This document shows, piece after piece, positions 42,445-52,091 of a stretch of 64,000 bases of DNA. A program made the position numbers and the translations under genes. The notes beneath the pieces were generated by a model. The model worked only from the letters and a program-made list of their open reading frames with translations. It had not been told where the DNA came from and made no database searches. Numbering within the stretch: position 1 is the first letter of the stretch; every line of letters starts with the position of its first letter. The stretch lies in assembly GCF_021405525.1 (NCBI RefSeq), contig NZ_JAGQAG010000001.1, positions 3,348,001 to 3,412,000 on the forward strand. The letters run 5' to 3'. This stretch comes from Ruegeria pomeroyi (lineage in GTDB: Bacteria; Pseudomonadota; Alphaproteobacteria; Rhodobacterales; Rhodobacteraceae).

Positions 42445-44793
42445 TCACTTGAACTTGTAGCTGCGCGGGAAGCCGTAGGGTGGGCGCTTGCCGACGCTGG
42501 CGCGCTTGGCCAGCCATTGGCTCAGGTCGGTTTCGTGGCGGGTCTTGTCGCCGCCCATCGACCATTTCAGCCCCTCGGCCCAGGCGAATGTCGTCACATC
42601 GCTCAGCCCGCCATCCAGTTCCAGCGCCCCCTGTTTGCCGCGCGCCATGTTGTATTTCTGCAGGCGGACGCCCTTGCCCCGGCCCATTTCAGGCATCTCT
42701 TCCAGCGGGAAGACCAGGAACTTGCCGTTCTGCGACACCACCGCCACGTGATCGCCCGCGACCGGCACACAGATCAGCGCGCGTTCGTCATCGCGCACGT
42801 TCAGCACCTGCTTGCCGGTGCGGGTCTGGGCCACCACCTCGGTCTCGGGCACGACAAAACCGTTGCCAGCGGTCGAGGCGACCAGCAGCTTGCGGTCCGG
42901 CTGGTGGATCAGGATATCGACGATCTCGGCCTCGTTGGGCAGATCGACCATCAGGCGTAGCGGTTCGCCCATGCCGCGCCCGCCGGGCAGGTTGGCGGCA
43001 CTGACCGTATAGAACCGCCCGTTCGAGGCAAAGATCAAGAGCTTGTCGGTGGTTTCGGCGTGGAAGATGAAGCGCGGACCGTCGCCGTCCTTGAACTTCA
43101 ACTCGCGGGTCAGGTCGATATGGCCGGTCATGGCACGGATCCAGCCCATCTGCGAACAGACCACGGTGATCGGCTCGCGCTCGATCATCGCCTCCAGCGG
43201 CACATCTTCCACCTCGCCCGCCTCGGCAAAGCGGGTGCGGCGGGCGCCGCCGGGATAGTCCTTGCCAAAGGTCTTCTTGGTCTCTTTGAGCTGATCGGCG
43301 ATGCGCGCCCATTGCAGGGCGGGATCGGCCAGCAGGTCCTCGATCTCGGCGCGCTCGGCCATCAGGGCGTCGCGCTCGCGGATCAGTTCCATCTCTTCCA
43401 GTCGGCGCAGACTGCGCAGGCGCATGTTGAGGATCGCCTCGGCCTGCACCTCGCTCAGCTCGCCCTCGCCCGGCGCGGGTGAGACATAATCCGCCTCGTT
43501 CAGCGCGCGGGGATGGTCGATGCCCCATTCCTCGCGCATCAGCGCGGCCTTGGGGTCCTCGTCATAACGGATGATGTCGATCACCCGGTCGAGGTTGAGG
43601 AAGGCGATGATAAAGCCTTCGAGCACTTCGAGCCGGTGGTCGATCTTGCCCAGCCGGTGGCGCGAACGCCGCAAGAGCACCTCTTGCCGGTGATCGAGGA
43701 AGGCGCGCAGCACCTCTTTCATCGAGCAGACCTTGGGCGTGACCCCGTCGATCAACACGTTCATGTTCAGGCTGAACCGCACCTCGAGGTCCGAGTTGCG
43801 ATAGAGCATGCCCATCAGCACCTCGGGGTCGACGTTCTTGGTGCGCGGCTCCAGCACCACCCGGATATCGTCGGCGCTCTCGTCGCGCACATCGGCAAGG
43901 ATCGGCACCTTCTTGGTCTGGATGACCTCGGCCAGCTTCTCGATCAGCTTCGATTTCTGGACCTGATAGGGGATCTCGGTGACCACGATCTGCCATTGGC
44001 CACGGCCCAGATCCTCGACCTCGTATTTGCAGCGCAACCGGAAGGAGCCGCGCCCAGTGCGATAGGCCTGGGCGATGCTTTCCGGCGGTTCGACGATGAT
44101 GCCGCCAGTGGGGAAATCGGGACCGGGCACATAGTTCAGCAGCGTGTCGTCGCGCGCGTCGGGCGTCTTGATCAGATGCAGGCAGGCATCGCACAACTCG
44201 GCGATGTTATGGGGCGGGATATTGGTGGCCATGCCCACCGCGATGCCGCTGCTGCCATTGGCCAGAAGGTTCGGAAACTGCGCGGGCAATACCACCGGCT
44301 CGGTGAGCGTGCCGTCATAGTTATCGCGGAAATCGACCGCATCCTCGTTAAGACCATCCAGCAGCGCCTCGGCGACGATGGTCATCCGCGCTTCGGTGTA
44401 TCGGCTGGCGGCCGGGTTGTCGCCGTCGATATTGCCGAAATTCCCCTGCCCGTCGACCAGCGGGTAACGGACGTTGAAATCCTGCGCCAGACGCGCCATC
44501 GCGTCATAGATCGCGGCATCCCCATGCGGGTGATAGTTGCCCATCACGTCGCCCGAGATCTTGGCCGACTTGCGGAACCCGCCCCCGGAACTGAGTCGCA
44601 ATTCGCGCATGGCATAGAGGATCCGGCGGTGCACCGGCTTCAGCCCGTCGCGCGCATCGGGCAGCGCCCGGTGCATGATCGTGCTCAGCGCATAGGTCAA
44701 ATATCGCTCGCCAATGGCGCGCCGCAGCGGTTCGGACACCTGATGCCCGCCACCGTCTTGCTTCATGTTGGGGTCGTCGATCGTATCGCTCAT
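42445..44793 (-). CDS. parC: DNA topoisomerase IV subunit A
   Basis: A 782-residue type IIA topoisomerase subunit that cuts and rejoins DNA to unlink daughter chromosomes. The catalytic tyrosine is about Y132 in ASRYTEARMT; the quinolone region GNYHPHGDAAIYDAMARLAQ precedes it. The beta-pinwheel C-terminal domain is shorter than in GyrA and lacks a clear GyrA box, which supports ParC. parE is not in the window. Full length, no disruptions. Confidence 0.95.
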   Translation of the reverse strand: MSDTIDDPNMKQDGGGHQVSEPLRRAIGERYLTYALSTIMHRALPDARDGLKPVHRRILYAMRELRLSSGGGFRKSAKISGDVMGNYHPHGDAAIYDAMARLAQDFNVRYPLVDGQGNFGNIDGDNPAASRYTEARMTIVAEALLDGLNEDAVDFRDNYDGTLTEPVVLPAQFPNLLANGSSGIAVGMATNIPPHNIAELCDACLHLIKTPDARDDTLLNYVPGPDFPTGGIIVEPPESIAQAYRTGRGSFRLRCKYEVEDLGRGQWQIVVTEIPYQVQKSKLIEKLAEVIQTKKVPILADVRDESADDIRVVLEPRTKNVDPEVLMGMLYRNSDLEVRFSLNMNVLIDGVTPKVCSMKEVLRAFLDHRQEVLLRRSRHRLGKIDHRLEVLEGFIIAFLNLDRVIDIIRYDEDPKAALMREEWGIDHPRALNEADYVSPAPGEGELSEVQAEAILNMRLRSLRRLEEMELIRERDALMAERAEIEDLLADPALQWARIADQLKETKKTFGKDYPGGARRTRFAEAGEVEDVPLEAMIEREPITVVCSQMGWIRAMTGHIDLTRELKFKDGDGPRFIFHAETTDKLLIFASNGRFYTVSAANLPGGRGMGEPLRLMVDLPNEAEIVDILIHQPDRKLLVASTAGNGFVVPETEVVAQTRTGKQVLNVRDDERALICVPVAGDHVAVVSQNGKFLVFPLEEMPEMGRGKGVRLQKYNMARGKQGALELDGGLSDVTTFAWAEGLKWSMGGDKTRHETDLSQWLAKRASVGKRPPYGFPRSYKFK

Positions 44794-45007
44794 AGATGAT
44801 GTGATACGCGCTCTGCTGTTTCTGGTAAAGCGACAGGCGGCGATTTTGCTGGGGACAACTTGCCGGACATCGACAATACCGGGGAAAACAATCCGTCTTT
44901 ACCCCATTTTTGGACTCCATTTACGGGATATGCTAAGATTTGAGGGGTCAGTCTGCGGCCCGTTTCAATCAGTCGATTTTCATTTCCTGCGTTCACGGGA
45001 GGCGCGT

Positions 45008-45655
45008 ATGCGCTTTGTCATCATCTCTTTCGCCGTTCTGGGCTTTGCCTTCTGGGAATTGAGTGGCGGCGCCGATTTCGAACCGCGCGGCATGCGCCCG
45101 GCCAAGCCCGAGCGGGTCGCGGCCAAGACGGTGGAAAAGGCCGAACCCCTGGTTCAGGTCGAACCCGCAAAGCTGGTGGCCAAGGTGTCGCTGACGCCCT
45201 ACACGCCCGAACCGGCGCCGGTCGAAAAGGCGATACTGACCTCGGAAGAGCAATTGGAACGTCTGGCCCGCGCCCGCGCCAGCCTGAGCAAGGGGCTGAC
45301 CCTGTTCGACGATGACACCGAGACGGGGACTTTGACACTTGCCTCGCTCTCAGGCGGATTGAGAGCGCTCGAGGTCGAGCCCGGCGAACCCGAGCCCGAA
45401 ACCGCCCTAGCAAGCTCCACCACCGAAACGCAGCCTTATGACCGCTCTGCGCCCGATCTGCGCGAGATCACCGGATCAAGGGTCAACATGCGCGATGGGC
45501 CGGGCACGATCTATCCGGTCATCAACCGGTTGACCGTCGGTCACAAGGTCGAGGTTCTGGACGATTCGGGCACCGGCTGGCTGCGCCTGCGCGTGCTGCC
45601 CGAGCAACAGATCGGCTGGATCGCCGCATCTCTGGTCAGCAAAAAGCCCAACTGA
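45008..45655 (+). CDS. SH3-domain protein with N-terminal membrane anchor
   Basis: A 215-residue protein: an N-terminal hydrophobic segment (MRFVIISFAVLGFAFWEL), a low-complexity Pro/Glu/Lys linker (about 25-150), and a C-terminal bacterial SH3 domain (about 155-213) reading SRVNMRDGPGTIYPVINRL then GWIAASLV. Such proteins bind peptidoglycan or partner peptides in the periplasm. The ATG at 45008 follows GGGAGGCGCGT. Stands alone, 352 bases from parC start in the opposite direction. Confidence 0.8.
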   Translation: MRFVIISFAVLGFAFWELSGGADFEPRGMRPAKPERVAAKTVEKAEPLVQVEPAKLVAKVSLTPYTPEPAPVEKAILTSEEQLERLARARASLSKGLTLFDDDTETGTLTLASLSGGLRALEVEPGEPEPETALASSTTETQPYDRSAPDLREITGSRVNMRDGPGTIYPVINRLTVGHKVEVLDDSGTGWLRLRVLPEQQIGWIAASLVSKKPN

Positions 45656-45730
45656 GGCAACCGGCCCATTGCCCAGCCCCACCCGGCGCCCTAGCAATAG
45701 GCAGCAATCGGGACGGTTCTGGAATTTCTC

Positions 45731-46558
45731 ATGGCAAAGACAATCCTCATCACCGGCTGTTCGTCGGGCATCGGACTTGCCGCCGCCCAGGGCATGCGGG
45801 CGCGGGGCTGGCACGTCTTCGCGTCCTGCCGGCAACAGCGCGATTGCGACCGGCTGCGCGCGATGGGCTTTGACAGCCCCCGTATCGACTATGACGACGC
45901 GGCCTCAATCGCCTCGGGATTGGCAGAGGTGCTGGAAGCCACCGGCGGCAGGCTTGACGCGCTTTTCAACAATGGCGCCTTCGGCATGCCCGGCGCGGTA
46001 GAGGATGTACCGACCGAGGCTCTGCGGGCCATTTTCGAGACCAATTTCTTTGGTTGGCACGAACTGACCCGGCGGGTGATCCCGGTGATGCGCGCCCAGG
46101 GCCACGGCCGGATCGTACAATGCTCCTCCGTTCTTGGACTGGTCGCCTTTCCCTGGCGCGGCGCCTATGTGGCGACAAAATACGCGCTGGAAGGGTTGAG
46201 CGACACGCTGCGCCTGGAACTGAAGGGCACCGGCATTCACGTGGTGCTGATCGAGCCGGGCCCGATCACGTCGAAACTGCGCGAAAAGGCGATCCCGCAT
46301 TTCGAACGTCATATCGACTGGCAAGGGTCAGCCCTGCGCGCCAAATACGAGGGCAGCCTGCTGAAACGGCTCTACGAAGATCGCGGACCGGATCGTTTTG
46401 AACTGCCGCCCGCAGCGGTGACCGCCAAACTGATCCGCGCGGTCGAAGCGCGGCGACCGGCCCCGCGATACTATGTCACCACACCCACCTATATCGCCGG
46501 AATCCTGCGCCGAATCCTGCCCACGCGACTGAGCGACCGCGTACTTGGCAGCATCTGA
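45731..46558 (+). CDS. Short-chain dehydrogenase/reductase
   Basis: A 275-residue classical SDR. The cofactor motif is TGCSSGIGLAAA, the NNGAFG loop replaces the usual NNAG, the serine is in QCSSVLGLVAFPW and the catalytic Y-x-x-x-K is YVATKYALEG. IEPGPITSKLREKA follows the catalytic site as usual. NAD(P)-dependent oxidoreductase of unknown substrate. A hairpin with A/T-rich stem lies right after the stop. Confidence 0.92.
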   Translation: MAKTILITGCSSGIGLAAAQGMRARGWHVFASCRQQRDCDRLRAMGFDSPRIDYDDAASIASGLAEVLEATGGRLDALFNNGAFGMPGAVEDVPTEALRAIFETNFFGWHELTRRVIPVMRAQGHGRIVQCSSVLGLVAFPWRGAYVATKYALEGLSDTLRLELKGTGIHVVLIEPGPITSKLREKAIPHFERHIDWQGSALRAKYEGSLLKRLYEDRGPDRFELPPAAVTAKLIRAVEARRPAPRYYVTTPTYIAGILRRILPTRLSDRVLGSI

Positions 46559-46585
46559 TCGCAAAAACCGGTTCGCTTTTTGCGA
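46559..46585 (+). terminator. Hairpin terminator after the SDR gene
   Basis: TCGCAAAAA and TTTTTGCGA form a 9-bp stem over a 9-base loop immediately after the TGA at 46558. Confidence 0.7.
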
Positions 46586-46636
46586 CCGGACCGCTAGATC
46601 AGGCGCGACACAGGGATTGGGAAAGCGAGGCTCTGC

Positions 46637-46837
46637 ATGGATCTGTTGATGATCGTGATGTTGATGGCAATGGGCGCCGTCGTCATCGTGCTGATGATCG
46701 GGCTTGGCGGTTTCGCCAAGGGCGGGACCTTCAACGCCAAATACGGTAACAAGATGATGCGTCTGCGCCTCTTGTTTCAATTCATCGCAGTGTTGCTGAT
46801 CCTGCTTTATGTCTATCTGCGCGGACAAGGAAGCTGA
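46637..46837 (+). CDS. HIG1-domain small membrane protein
   Basis: A 66-residue protein with two transmembrane helices (about 4-25 and 46-61) joined by a basic loop KGGTFNAKYGNKMMRLRL, the HIG1 pattern. HIG1 proteins associate with cytochrome oxidase in mitochondria and bacteria. The stop is three bases before the adenosyltransferase start, so the two are probably co-transcribed. ATG preceded by GGAAAGCGAGG. Confidence 0.82.
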   Translation: MDLLMIVMLMAMGAVVIVLMIGLGGFAKGGTFNAKYGNKMMRLRLLFQFIAVLLILLYVYLRGQGS

Positions 46838-46840
46838 GCC

Positions 46841-47413
46841 ATGGTGGTCCTGAACAAGATCTACACCCGCACCGGCGACAAGGGGCAAACCGCCCTGGGC
46901 AATGGCACGCGGGTCGCCAAGTATTCCGACCGCGTGGCGACCTATGGCACGACCGACGAGTTGAATGCCTTTGTCGGTGTGGCCCGGCTGAAGGCGGATG
47001 GAGACATGGACGCGGCCCTGTCGCGCATTCAGAACGACCTGTTCGACCTCGGCGCCGATCTGTGCCGCCCCGAGATGGAGAAGGATGCCGAGGCGGAATA
47101 CCCGCCGCTGCGCATGGCCGCGGCGCAGGTGACCCGGCTGGAACACGAGATCGACGCGATGAACGCCGGTCTCGACCCGCTGCGCAGCTTCATCCTGCCC
47201 GGCGGATCGGCATTGGCAGCACATCTGCATGTCTGCCGCACCGTGGCCCGGCGCGCCGAGCGGCTGGCGGTGGAACTGAGTGAGGCGGAAACGGTGAACC
47301 CGCAGGCCATCACCTATCTGAACCGGCTCAGCGACTGGTTCTTCGTCGCCGCGCGCACCGCCAATAATGGCGGCAAGGACGATGTCTTGTGGGTTCCCGG
47401 CGCGAACCGCTGA
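46841..47413 (+). CDS. PduO-type cob(I)alamin adenosyltransferase
   Basis: A 190-residue enzyme that attaches adenosyl to cobalamin. The N-terminal ATP-binding part TRTGDKGQTALGNGTRVAK then YGTTDELNAFVGVARL, and the later LPGGSALAAHLHVCRTVAR and AERLAVELSE, are the PduO signature. Full length. The stop at 47411-47413 lies inside the first unit of a 62-bp tandem repeat, so the last codons (A-N-R-stop) are part of that repeat. The gene follows the HIG1 gene by three bases. Confidence 0.93.
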   Translation: MVVLNKIYTRTGDKGQTALGNGTRVAKYSDRVATYGTTDELNAFVGVARLKADGDMDAALSRIQNDLFDLGADLCRPEMEKDAEAEYPPLRMAAAQVTRLEHEIDAMNAGLDPLRSFILPGGSALAAHLHVCRTVARRAERLAVELSEAETVNPQAITYLNRLSDWFFVAARTANNGGKDDVLWVPGANR

Positions 47414-47787
47414 GCGATGGCGAAGCGGCGGGGCGTCCAGCGGACGGCCCGGCGACGGGACGCGCGAACCGCTGAGCGATGGCGAAGCGGCGGGGCGTCC
47501 AGCGGACGGCCCGGCGACGGGACGCGCGAACCGCTGAGCGATGGCGAAGCGGCGGGGCGTCCAGCGGACGGCCCGGCGACGGGACGCGCGAACCGCTGAG
47601 CGATGGCGAAGCGGCGGGGCGTCCAGCGGACGGCCCGGCGACGGGAAGCGCGAACCGTTGAGCGATGGCGAAGCGGCGGGGCGTCCAGCGGACGGCCCGG
47701 CGACGGGAAGCGCGAACCGTTGAGCGATGGCGAAGCGGCGGGGCGTCCAGCGGACGGCCCGGCGACGGGAAGCGCGAACCGCTGAGC
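47401..47787. repeat. 62-bp tandem repeat, six units, containing the 3' end of the adenosyltransferase gene
   Basis: Units begin at 47401, 47463, 47525, 47587, 47649 and 47711, with a partial seventh from 47773. Each has GCGAACCGCTGAGCGATGG, so the stop codon region is copied in every unit. Units 1-3 end in GGGACG before the next copy while later ones end in GGGAAG, and two junctions carry TTGAGC instead of CTGAGC, so the array has an ordered set of variants. No spacers are present, so it is not a CRISPR. Because 62 is not a multiple of three, frames shift each unit. Confidence 0.95.
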
Positions 47788-47831
47788 CGATCCAAAGCTC
47801 CGAAACCTGTTCGCGCCCCTCAAGGCGGCGA

Positions 47832-47855
47832 GAAAATTCTTGAGAAAGAATTTTC
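47832..47855. repeat. AT-rich inverted repeat, arms GAAAATTCTT / AAGAATTTTC
   Basis: Perfect 10-bp arms with a 4-base centre (GAGA), 45 bases after the tandem repeat array and between two convergent genes. It may serve as a bidirectional end of transcription. Confidence 0.7.
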
Positions 47856-47857
47856 CT

Positions 47858-47878
47858 CAAAAAATTTGCAATTTTTTG
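47858..47878. repeat. AT-rich palindrome, arms CAAAAAATT / AATTTTTTG
   Basis: Perfect 9-bp arms around TGC, two bases from the previous inverted repeat and 12 bases from the end of the VOC gene on the opposite strand. The A/T runs make it the likely terminator of that gene. Confidence 0.7.
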
Positions 47879-47890
47879 GCCCCGCCGGGT

Positions 47891-48256
47891 TCAGGCCGGT
47901 TGCCACAGCTCTATCGGGTTGCCTTCCGGATCGGTCAGCCTGGCGAAGCTGCCATTGGGATAGGGCGAACCCGGATCCGGCTGCACCTCGATACCTGCCG
48001 CGCGCAATTGCGCGATCATCGCCGCTAGATCGCGCACCCGAAAATTCAGCATGAACCCTTTTCCGGGATCGCCGAAATATGCAGTGTCCTGGGCAAAGGG
48101 TGCAAAAATTGTCGCACCCTCGCTCTGCTGCCAGCAGCGTCCGGAATAATCCCCTGGCGCCGGGTCGATCCCCATATGCTGCTGATACCACTCCGCCAGC
48201 GCTTTGGGGTCTTTTGCCCTGAAAAAGAAGCCTCCGAACCCGTCGACGCGTTCCAT
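47891..48256 (-). CDS. VOC/glyoxalase-family protein
   Basis: A 121-residue vicinal-oxygen-chelate protein. The first beta-alpha-beta unit reads GGFFFRAKDPKALAEWYQQH and the second half includes FMLNFRVRDLAAMIAQLRAA then FARLTDPEGNPIELWQP, the usual ending with the metal-binding glutamate in IELWQ. The ATG at 48256 is preceded by GGGAGGGAGAG. Members act as glyoxalases, dioxygenases or antibiotic-binding proteins; the activity here is unknown. It faces the adenosyltransferase gene tail to tail. Confidence 0.87.
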   Translation of the reverse strand: MERVDGFGGFFFRAKDPKALAEWYQQHMGIDPAPGDYSGRCWQQSEGATIFAPFAQDTAYFGDPGKGFMLNFRVRDLAAMIAQLRAAGIEVQPDPGSPYPNGSFARLTDPEGNPIELWQPA

Positions 48257-48454
48257 CTCTCCCTCCCGGCACCTTCCTGCCTGCAGGGTAACAAAATTTC
48301 CTTCGCGGCGCGAGAATTGGCGGAAACGCGACGTCGATTGCACATGACGTGACGATTTTGCCCTGTCCCGGCGCGCGCCAAGCCGCTATCAAACGCGGCG
48401 AGAGCATTGGGAGTCGCATGGCGGCTTGCCGTTTTTGAAGGAGAAAACGCAAAG

Positions 48455-49213
48455 ATGAAGGTCCTTGTACCCGTCAAGCGCGTGATCGACTACAACGTGA
48501 AGGTTCGCGTCAAAGCGGACGGATCGGGTGTCGATCTCGCCAATGTGAAGATGTCGATGAACCCGTTTGACGAGATTGCCGTCGAAGAGGCCATCCGCCT
48601 GAAGGAAGCCGGCAAGGCCGACGAGATCGTCGTGGTCTCGATCGGTGTCAAGCAGGCACAGGAAACCCTGCGCACCGCGCTGGCCATGGGCGCCGACCGC
48701 GCGATCCTGGTTGTGGCCGCCGATGACGTACACACCGATATCGAGCCGCTGGCGGTTGCCAAGATCCTCGCGAAGATCGTCGAGGAAGAGCAGCCGGGCC
48801 TCGTGCTGGCCGGCAAGCAGGCCATCGACAACGACATGAACGCCACCGGCCAGATGCTGTCGGCGCTCCTGGGCTGGAGCCAGGGCACCTTTGCCTCGGA
48901 ACTGAATGTCGAGGGCGATCACGCACTGGTCACCCGCGAGGTGGACGGCGGCCTGCAGACCATCAAGGTCAAGATGCCCGCCATCATCACCGTCGACCTG
49001 CGCCTGAACGAGCCGCGCTATGCGTCGCTGCCCAACATCATGAAGGCGAAGAAAAAGCCGCTGGACGAGAAAACCGCCGCCGATTACGGCGTCGATGTCA
49101 GCCCGCGTCTGGAAATCGTCAAGACCGAAGAGCCGCCGGCACGGGCCGCAGGCATCGTGGTGGGTTCGGTCGACGAACTGGTTGCGAAACTCAAAGAAGC
49201 GGGGGCTGTGTAA
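48455..49213 (+). CDS. etfB: Electron transfer flavoprotein beta subunit
   Basis: A 252-residue EtfB that carries electrons from acyl-CoA dehydrogenases to ETF-quinone oxidoreductase. Start [19 protein letters not shown] and the AMP-binding region [20 protein letters not shown] and the recognition-loop-like KARPLDEK-type stretch ([11 protein letters not shown]) are standard. GAAGGAG lies before the ATG at 48455. Its TAA overlaps the etfA start by one base. Confidence 0.96.
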   Translation: MKVLVPVKRVIDYNVKVRVKADGSGVDLANVKMSMNPFDEIAVEEAIRLKEAGKADEIVVVSIGVKQAQETLRTALAMGADRAILVVAADDVHTDIEPLAVAKILAKIVEEEQPGLVLAGKQAIDNDMNATGQMLSALLGWSQGTFASELNVEGDHALVTREVDGGLQTIKVKMPAIITVDLRLNEPRYASLPNIMKAKKKPLDEKTAADYGVDVSPRLEIVKTEEPPARAAGIVVGSVDELVAKLKEAGAV

Positions 49214-50142
49214 TGGCTGTTCTTCTCCTTGCCGAAGTCACCGGTGGCGAGCTGTCGGTTGACGCAACCGCCAAGGCGGTGAGCGCCGCCAAGGCGCTGG
49301 GTGACGTGACGGTGCTGGCTGCAGGCGCCTCCGCCGCCGCCGCCGGCGAAGCCGCCGCCAAGATCGACGGTGTCTCCAAGGTGCTGGTCGCCGAGGATGC
49401 CTCGCTGGGTCATCGCCTGGCCGAAGCGACCGCGGCGCTGATCGTGAGCCTCGCCGACGGCTATGAGCACATCGTCGCCCCCGCCACCACCGACGCCAAG
49501 AACGTGATGCCGCGCGTGGCCGCGCTGCTGGATGTGATGGTGCTGTCGGACGTGTCCGGCGTCGTCGACGGTTCGACCTTCGAGCGTCCGATCTATGCCG
49601 GTAACGCGGTGCAGACCGTCAAGTCGAAGGATGCTAAGAAGGTCATCACCTTCCGCACCTCGACCTTTGACGCCGCTGGCGAAGGTGGCGCGGCCCCGGT
49701 CGAAACCATCTCGGTCGGCGCCAACCCGGGCCTGAGCGAATGGGTCGAGGACAAGGTTGCCGCCTCTGACCGCCCCGAGCTGACCTCGGCCGGTATCGTG
49801 GTGTCGGGCGGCCGTGGCGTGGGTTCGGAAGCGGACTTCAAACTGATCGAAGCCCTGGCCGACAAGCTGGGTGCGGCGGTTGGCGCATCCCGCGCGGCGG
49901 TCGACTCGGGCTATGCGCCGAACGACTGGCAGGTGGGTCAGACCGGCAAGGTTGTCGCACCGCAGCTTTACGTCGCGGTTGGCATCTCGGGCGCGATCCA
50001 GCACCTGGCCGGCATGAAGGACTCCAAGATCATCGTCGCCATCAACAAGGATGAAGAAGCGCCGATCTTCCAGGTCGCTGATTTCGGCCTCGTCGCCGAC
50101 CTGTTCCAGGCCGTGCCGGAACTGACCGAAAAGCTCGGCTGA
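49213..50142 (+). CDS. etfA: Electron transfer flavoprotein alpha subunit
   Basis: A 309-residue EtfA binding FAD. The C-terminal FAD motif is [19 protein letters not shown] with [20 protein letters not shown], and the earlier [20 protein letters not shown] is conserved. It starts on the last base of the etfB stop. An AT-rich palindrome and then a strong terminator follow. Together with the FadB/FadA pair and HbdA it fits acyl-CoA oxidation. Confidence 0.96.
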   Translation: MAVLLLAEVTGGELSVDATAKAVSAAKALGDVTVLAAGASAAAAGEAAAKIDGVSKVLVAEDASLGHRLAEATAALIVSLADGYEHIVAPATTDAKNVMPRVAALLDVMVLSDVSGVVDGSTFERPIYAGNAVQTVKSKDAKKVITFRTSTFDAAGEGGAAPVETISVGANPGLSEWVEDKVAASDRPELTSAGIVVSGGRGVGSEADFKLIEALADKLGAAVGASRAAVDSGYAPNDWQVGQTGKVVAPQLYVAVGISGAIQHLAGMKDSKIIVAINKDEEAPIFQVADFGLVADLFQAVPELTEKLG

Positions 50143-50153
50143 AGCCGGGGACA

Positions 50154-50174
50154 AGATTTTTCGACGAAAAATCT
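50154..50174. repeat. AT-rich palindrome, arms AGATTTTTC / GAAAAATCT
   Basis: Perfect 9-bp arms around GAC, between the etfA stop and its terminator. Member of the palindrome family listed at 13580. Confidence 0.75.
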
Positions 50175-50176
50175 GC

Positions 50177-50203
50177 AAAGGCCCGCCCGGTGGCGGGCCT
50201 TTT
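50177..50203 (+). terminator. Terminator of etfBA
   Basis: AAAGGCCCGCC and GGCGGGCCTTT form an 11-bp stem with loop CGGT and A/T runs on both sides. It touches the stop codon of the convergent gene at 50203, so it can serve both genes. Confidence 0.9.
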
Positions 50204-51033
50204 CACGTATCGATGTCCTGAAGCGCGCGATAGATGCGATCGGCGATGACGCGATGCATGACCGGCCCGATGGTATGCTCTGCTGCCGGTTCCTGAAGCA
50301 TGCCAAAGATCATGTCGTCCAATTCATCGGACTGACCCGCCATCTGTACTGGCACCTCGACGGTCGAGCGGACCCGTGGCGCCAGGGCTGCAACCATATC
50401 GGGCGAGACCATCAGCGGTTCAGGGCCCAGAGCCTCGGCGGGATCGTCAGGCCGCTGGTGGCGATAGCGCAGCCAGAGCAGGACCACACCATCCCCCAAC
50501 GCATCTATGGCGCTGCGCATCCGCGCTTGCCAGGCTTGTTGAAGTTCGGCACGGACAACCCCGAACCGCTCCTCCGAGATCTCGTTAAGACGACCCAGCA
50601 TGTGCTTGTTGAAGTGGAATTCGGTAAAATCCACCTCGTCATACAGCGCAGTCAACATGGGCGAGGCTTCGAGAAACCGGTCGTTTCGACGAGGATGCAC
50701 CCGGTAGAGGCGGTTAGACAGATTCTGCGCGCCGGGCACCTGCAATATGCAGAACTCGGCCGCCCGGGCCAGACGCGCCAGCTCCGGGTCTAACAGGATC
50801 GCATCGAGCCCGCTGTTGATGCTTCCGAGATTGACACAGGTTTCTCCCAGCCGCCGTTCCAGAAGCGCGGGATAGGGATCGGACACGAAACGTCCGAATG
50901 TTTCGGTGCTGCCGATACAGGCCACATAGGGTGCGTTCAGGTCCCGCTCGGGACCGCGAAAACGCAGTTTCGACACACCATAGCGACAGGTTACGGCATC
51001 GGACGCCCCCGCGCCCGGCAATTCATAACTCAT
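50203..51033 (-). CDS. DUF6473-type protein of unknown function
   Basis: A 276-residue protein I recognise only as the DUF6473 pattern common in Rhodobacteraceae. Seen are [47 protein letters not shown] and later [12 protein letters not shown]. The G-S-T-E-T and N-S-G-x-D elements recall SGNH-hydrolase-like blocks, but this is weak. The ATG at 51033, preceded by GGGAGCC, is preferred to one 12 bases upstream. It is convergent with etfA. No function is assigned. Confidence 0.72.
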   Translation of the reverse strand: MSYELPGAGASDAVTCRYGVSKLRFRGPERDLNAPYVACIGSTETFGRFVSDPYPALLERRLGETCVNLGSINSGLDAILLDPELARLARAAEFCILQVPGAQNLSNRLYRVHPRRNDRFLEASPMLTALYDEVDFTEFHFNKHMLGRLNEISEERFGVVRAELQQAWQARMRSAIDALGDGVVLLWLRYRHQRPDDPAEALGPEPLMVSPDMVAALAPRVRSTVEVPVQMAGQSDELDDMIFGMLQEPAAEHTIGPVMHRVIADRIYRALQDIDT

Positions 51034-51201
51034 GGCTCCCACCATTTTCGATTTTCACCCAATGGTCACTTTGCCGCCGCAACCGTTGCGATTCGCCTAA
51101 TGCGCGGATTTGAAGCGAATTGTCCCGGTCAGCCCCTCTTGCCGCCCCCCCCGCCCTGCCGATAAGGTCGCGACAACCTCACATGAAGGGCAGATACGGT
51201 A

Positions 51202-52077
51202 ATGGATATTCAGAAGGTCGGAGTGATCGGCGCAGGTCAGATGGGCAACGGGATCGCTCATGTGATGGCGCTGGCGGGATATGACGTGCTGCTCACCGAT
51301 ATCAGCCAGCAGGCACTGGACGCCGCGCTCTCTACCGTGCGTGGCAACCTCGCCCGGCAGGCCGGGCGCGGCAAGATCAGCGAAGCCGATATGGAAGCGG
51401 CGATGGCGCGCATCTCGACCACGCTGACGCTGGGCGATCTGGGACAGACCGACCTGGTGATCGAAGCCGCGACCGAACGCGAGGCCGTGAAACAGGCGAT
51501 CTTTGAGGATTTGCAGCCGCACCTGTTGCCTCATACCATCCTGACCTCGAACACCTCGTCAATTTCAATCACCCGCCTGGCCAGCCGGACCGACCGGCCC
51601 GAGCGTTTCATGGGGTTTCATTTCATGAACCCGGTGCCGGTGATGCAGCTGGTGGAACTGATCCGGGGTATCGCCACCGACGAGGAGACCTTTGCCGCCT
51701 GCAAGGCGGTGGTCGACAAGCTGGGCAAGACCGCTGCAAGCGCAGAGGATTTTCCCGCCTTCATCGTGAACCGTATCCTGATGCCGATGATCAACGAGGC
51801 GGTCTATACCCTTTACGAAGGGGTGGGCAATGTCCGCTCCATCGACGAGTCAATGAAACTGGGCGCCAATCACCCGATGGGGCCTCTGGAACTGGCCGAT
51901 TTCATCGGGCTGGACACCTGCCTGGCGATCATGAATGTGCTGCATGACGGGCTGGCCGACACCAAGTATCGTCCCTGCCCCTTGCTGACCAAATATGTCG
52001 AGGCCGGGTGGCTGGGCCGCAAGACCCAGCGCGGGTTCTACGACTATCGCGGCGAGATACCGGTTCCGACACGCTGA
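51202..52077 (+). CDS. 3-hydroxybutyryl-CoA dehydrogenase
   Basis: A 291-residue NAD(P)-dependent dehydrogenase of 3-hydroxyacyl-CoAs. The Rossmann motif is VGVIGAGQMGNGIAHVMA, the catalytic region is MGFHFMNPVPVMQLVELIRG and TCLAIMNVLHDGL lies in the C-terminal dimer domain. Size fits HbdA/PaaH2-type single-domain enzymes rather than FadB. It may act on acetoacetyl/3-hydroxybutyryl-CoA in PHB or butanoate metabolism. A GGAGTATTT element follows it. Confidence 0.92.
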   Translation: MDIQKVGVIGAGQMGNGIAHVMALAGYDVLLTDISQQALDAALSTVRGNLARQAGRGKISEADMEAAMARISTTLTLGDLGQTDLVIEAATEREAVKQAIFEDLQPHLLPHTILTSNTSSISITRLASRTDRPERFMGFHFMNPVPVMQLVELIRGIATDEETFAACKAVVDKLGKTAASAEDFPAFIVNRILMPMINEAVYTLYEGVGNVRSIDESMKLGANHPMGPLELADFIGLDTCLAIMNVLHDGLADTKYRPCPLLTKYVEAGWLGRKTQRGFYDYRGEIPVPTR

Positions 52078-52091
52078 AGCGGGAAAGAGTC

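Noticed and set aside
47417-47785. Five overlapping identical short frames starting MAKRRGVQRTARRR
   Set aside because: They are produced by the tandem repeat itself, lack a ribosome-binding site and have no counterpart in known families.
47401-47787. Tandem repeat as a possible CRISPR array
   Set aside because: Units are directly adjacent with no spacers and no cas genes are nearby.
46328-47860. 510-residue minus-strand frame running through the 62-bp repeats
   Set aside because: It crosses the adenosyltransferase and HIG1 genes in antisense and its repeats only reflect the tandem array.
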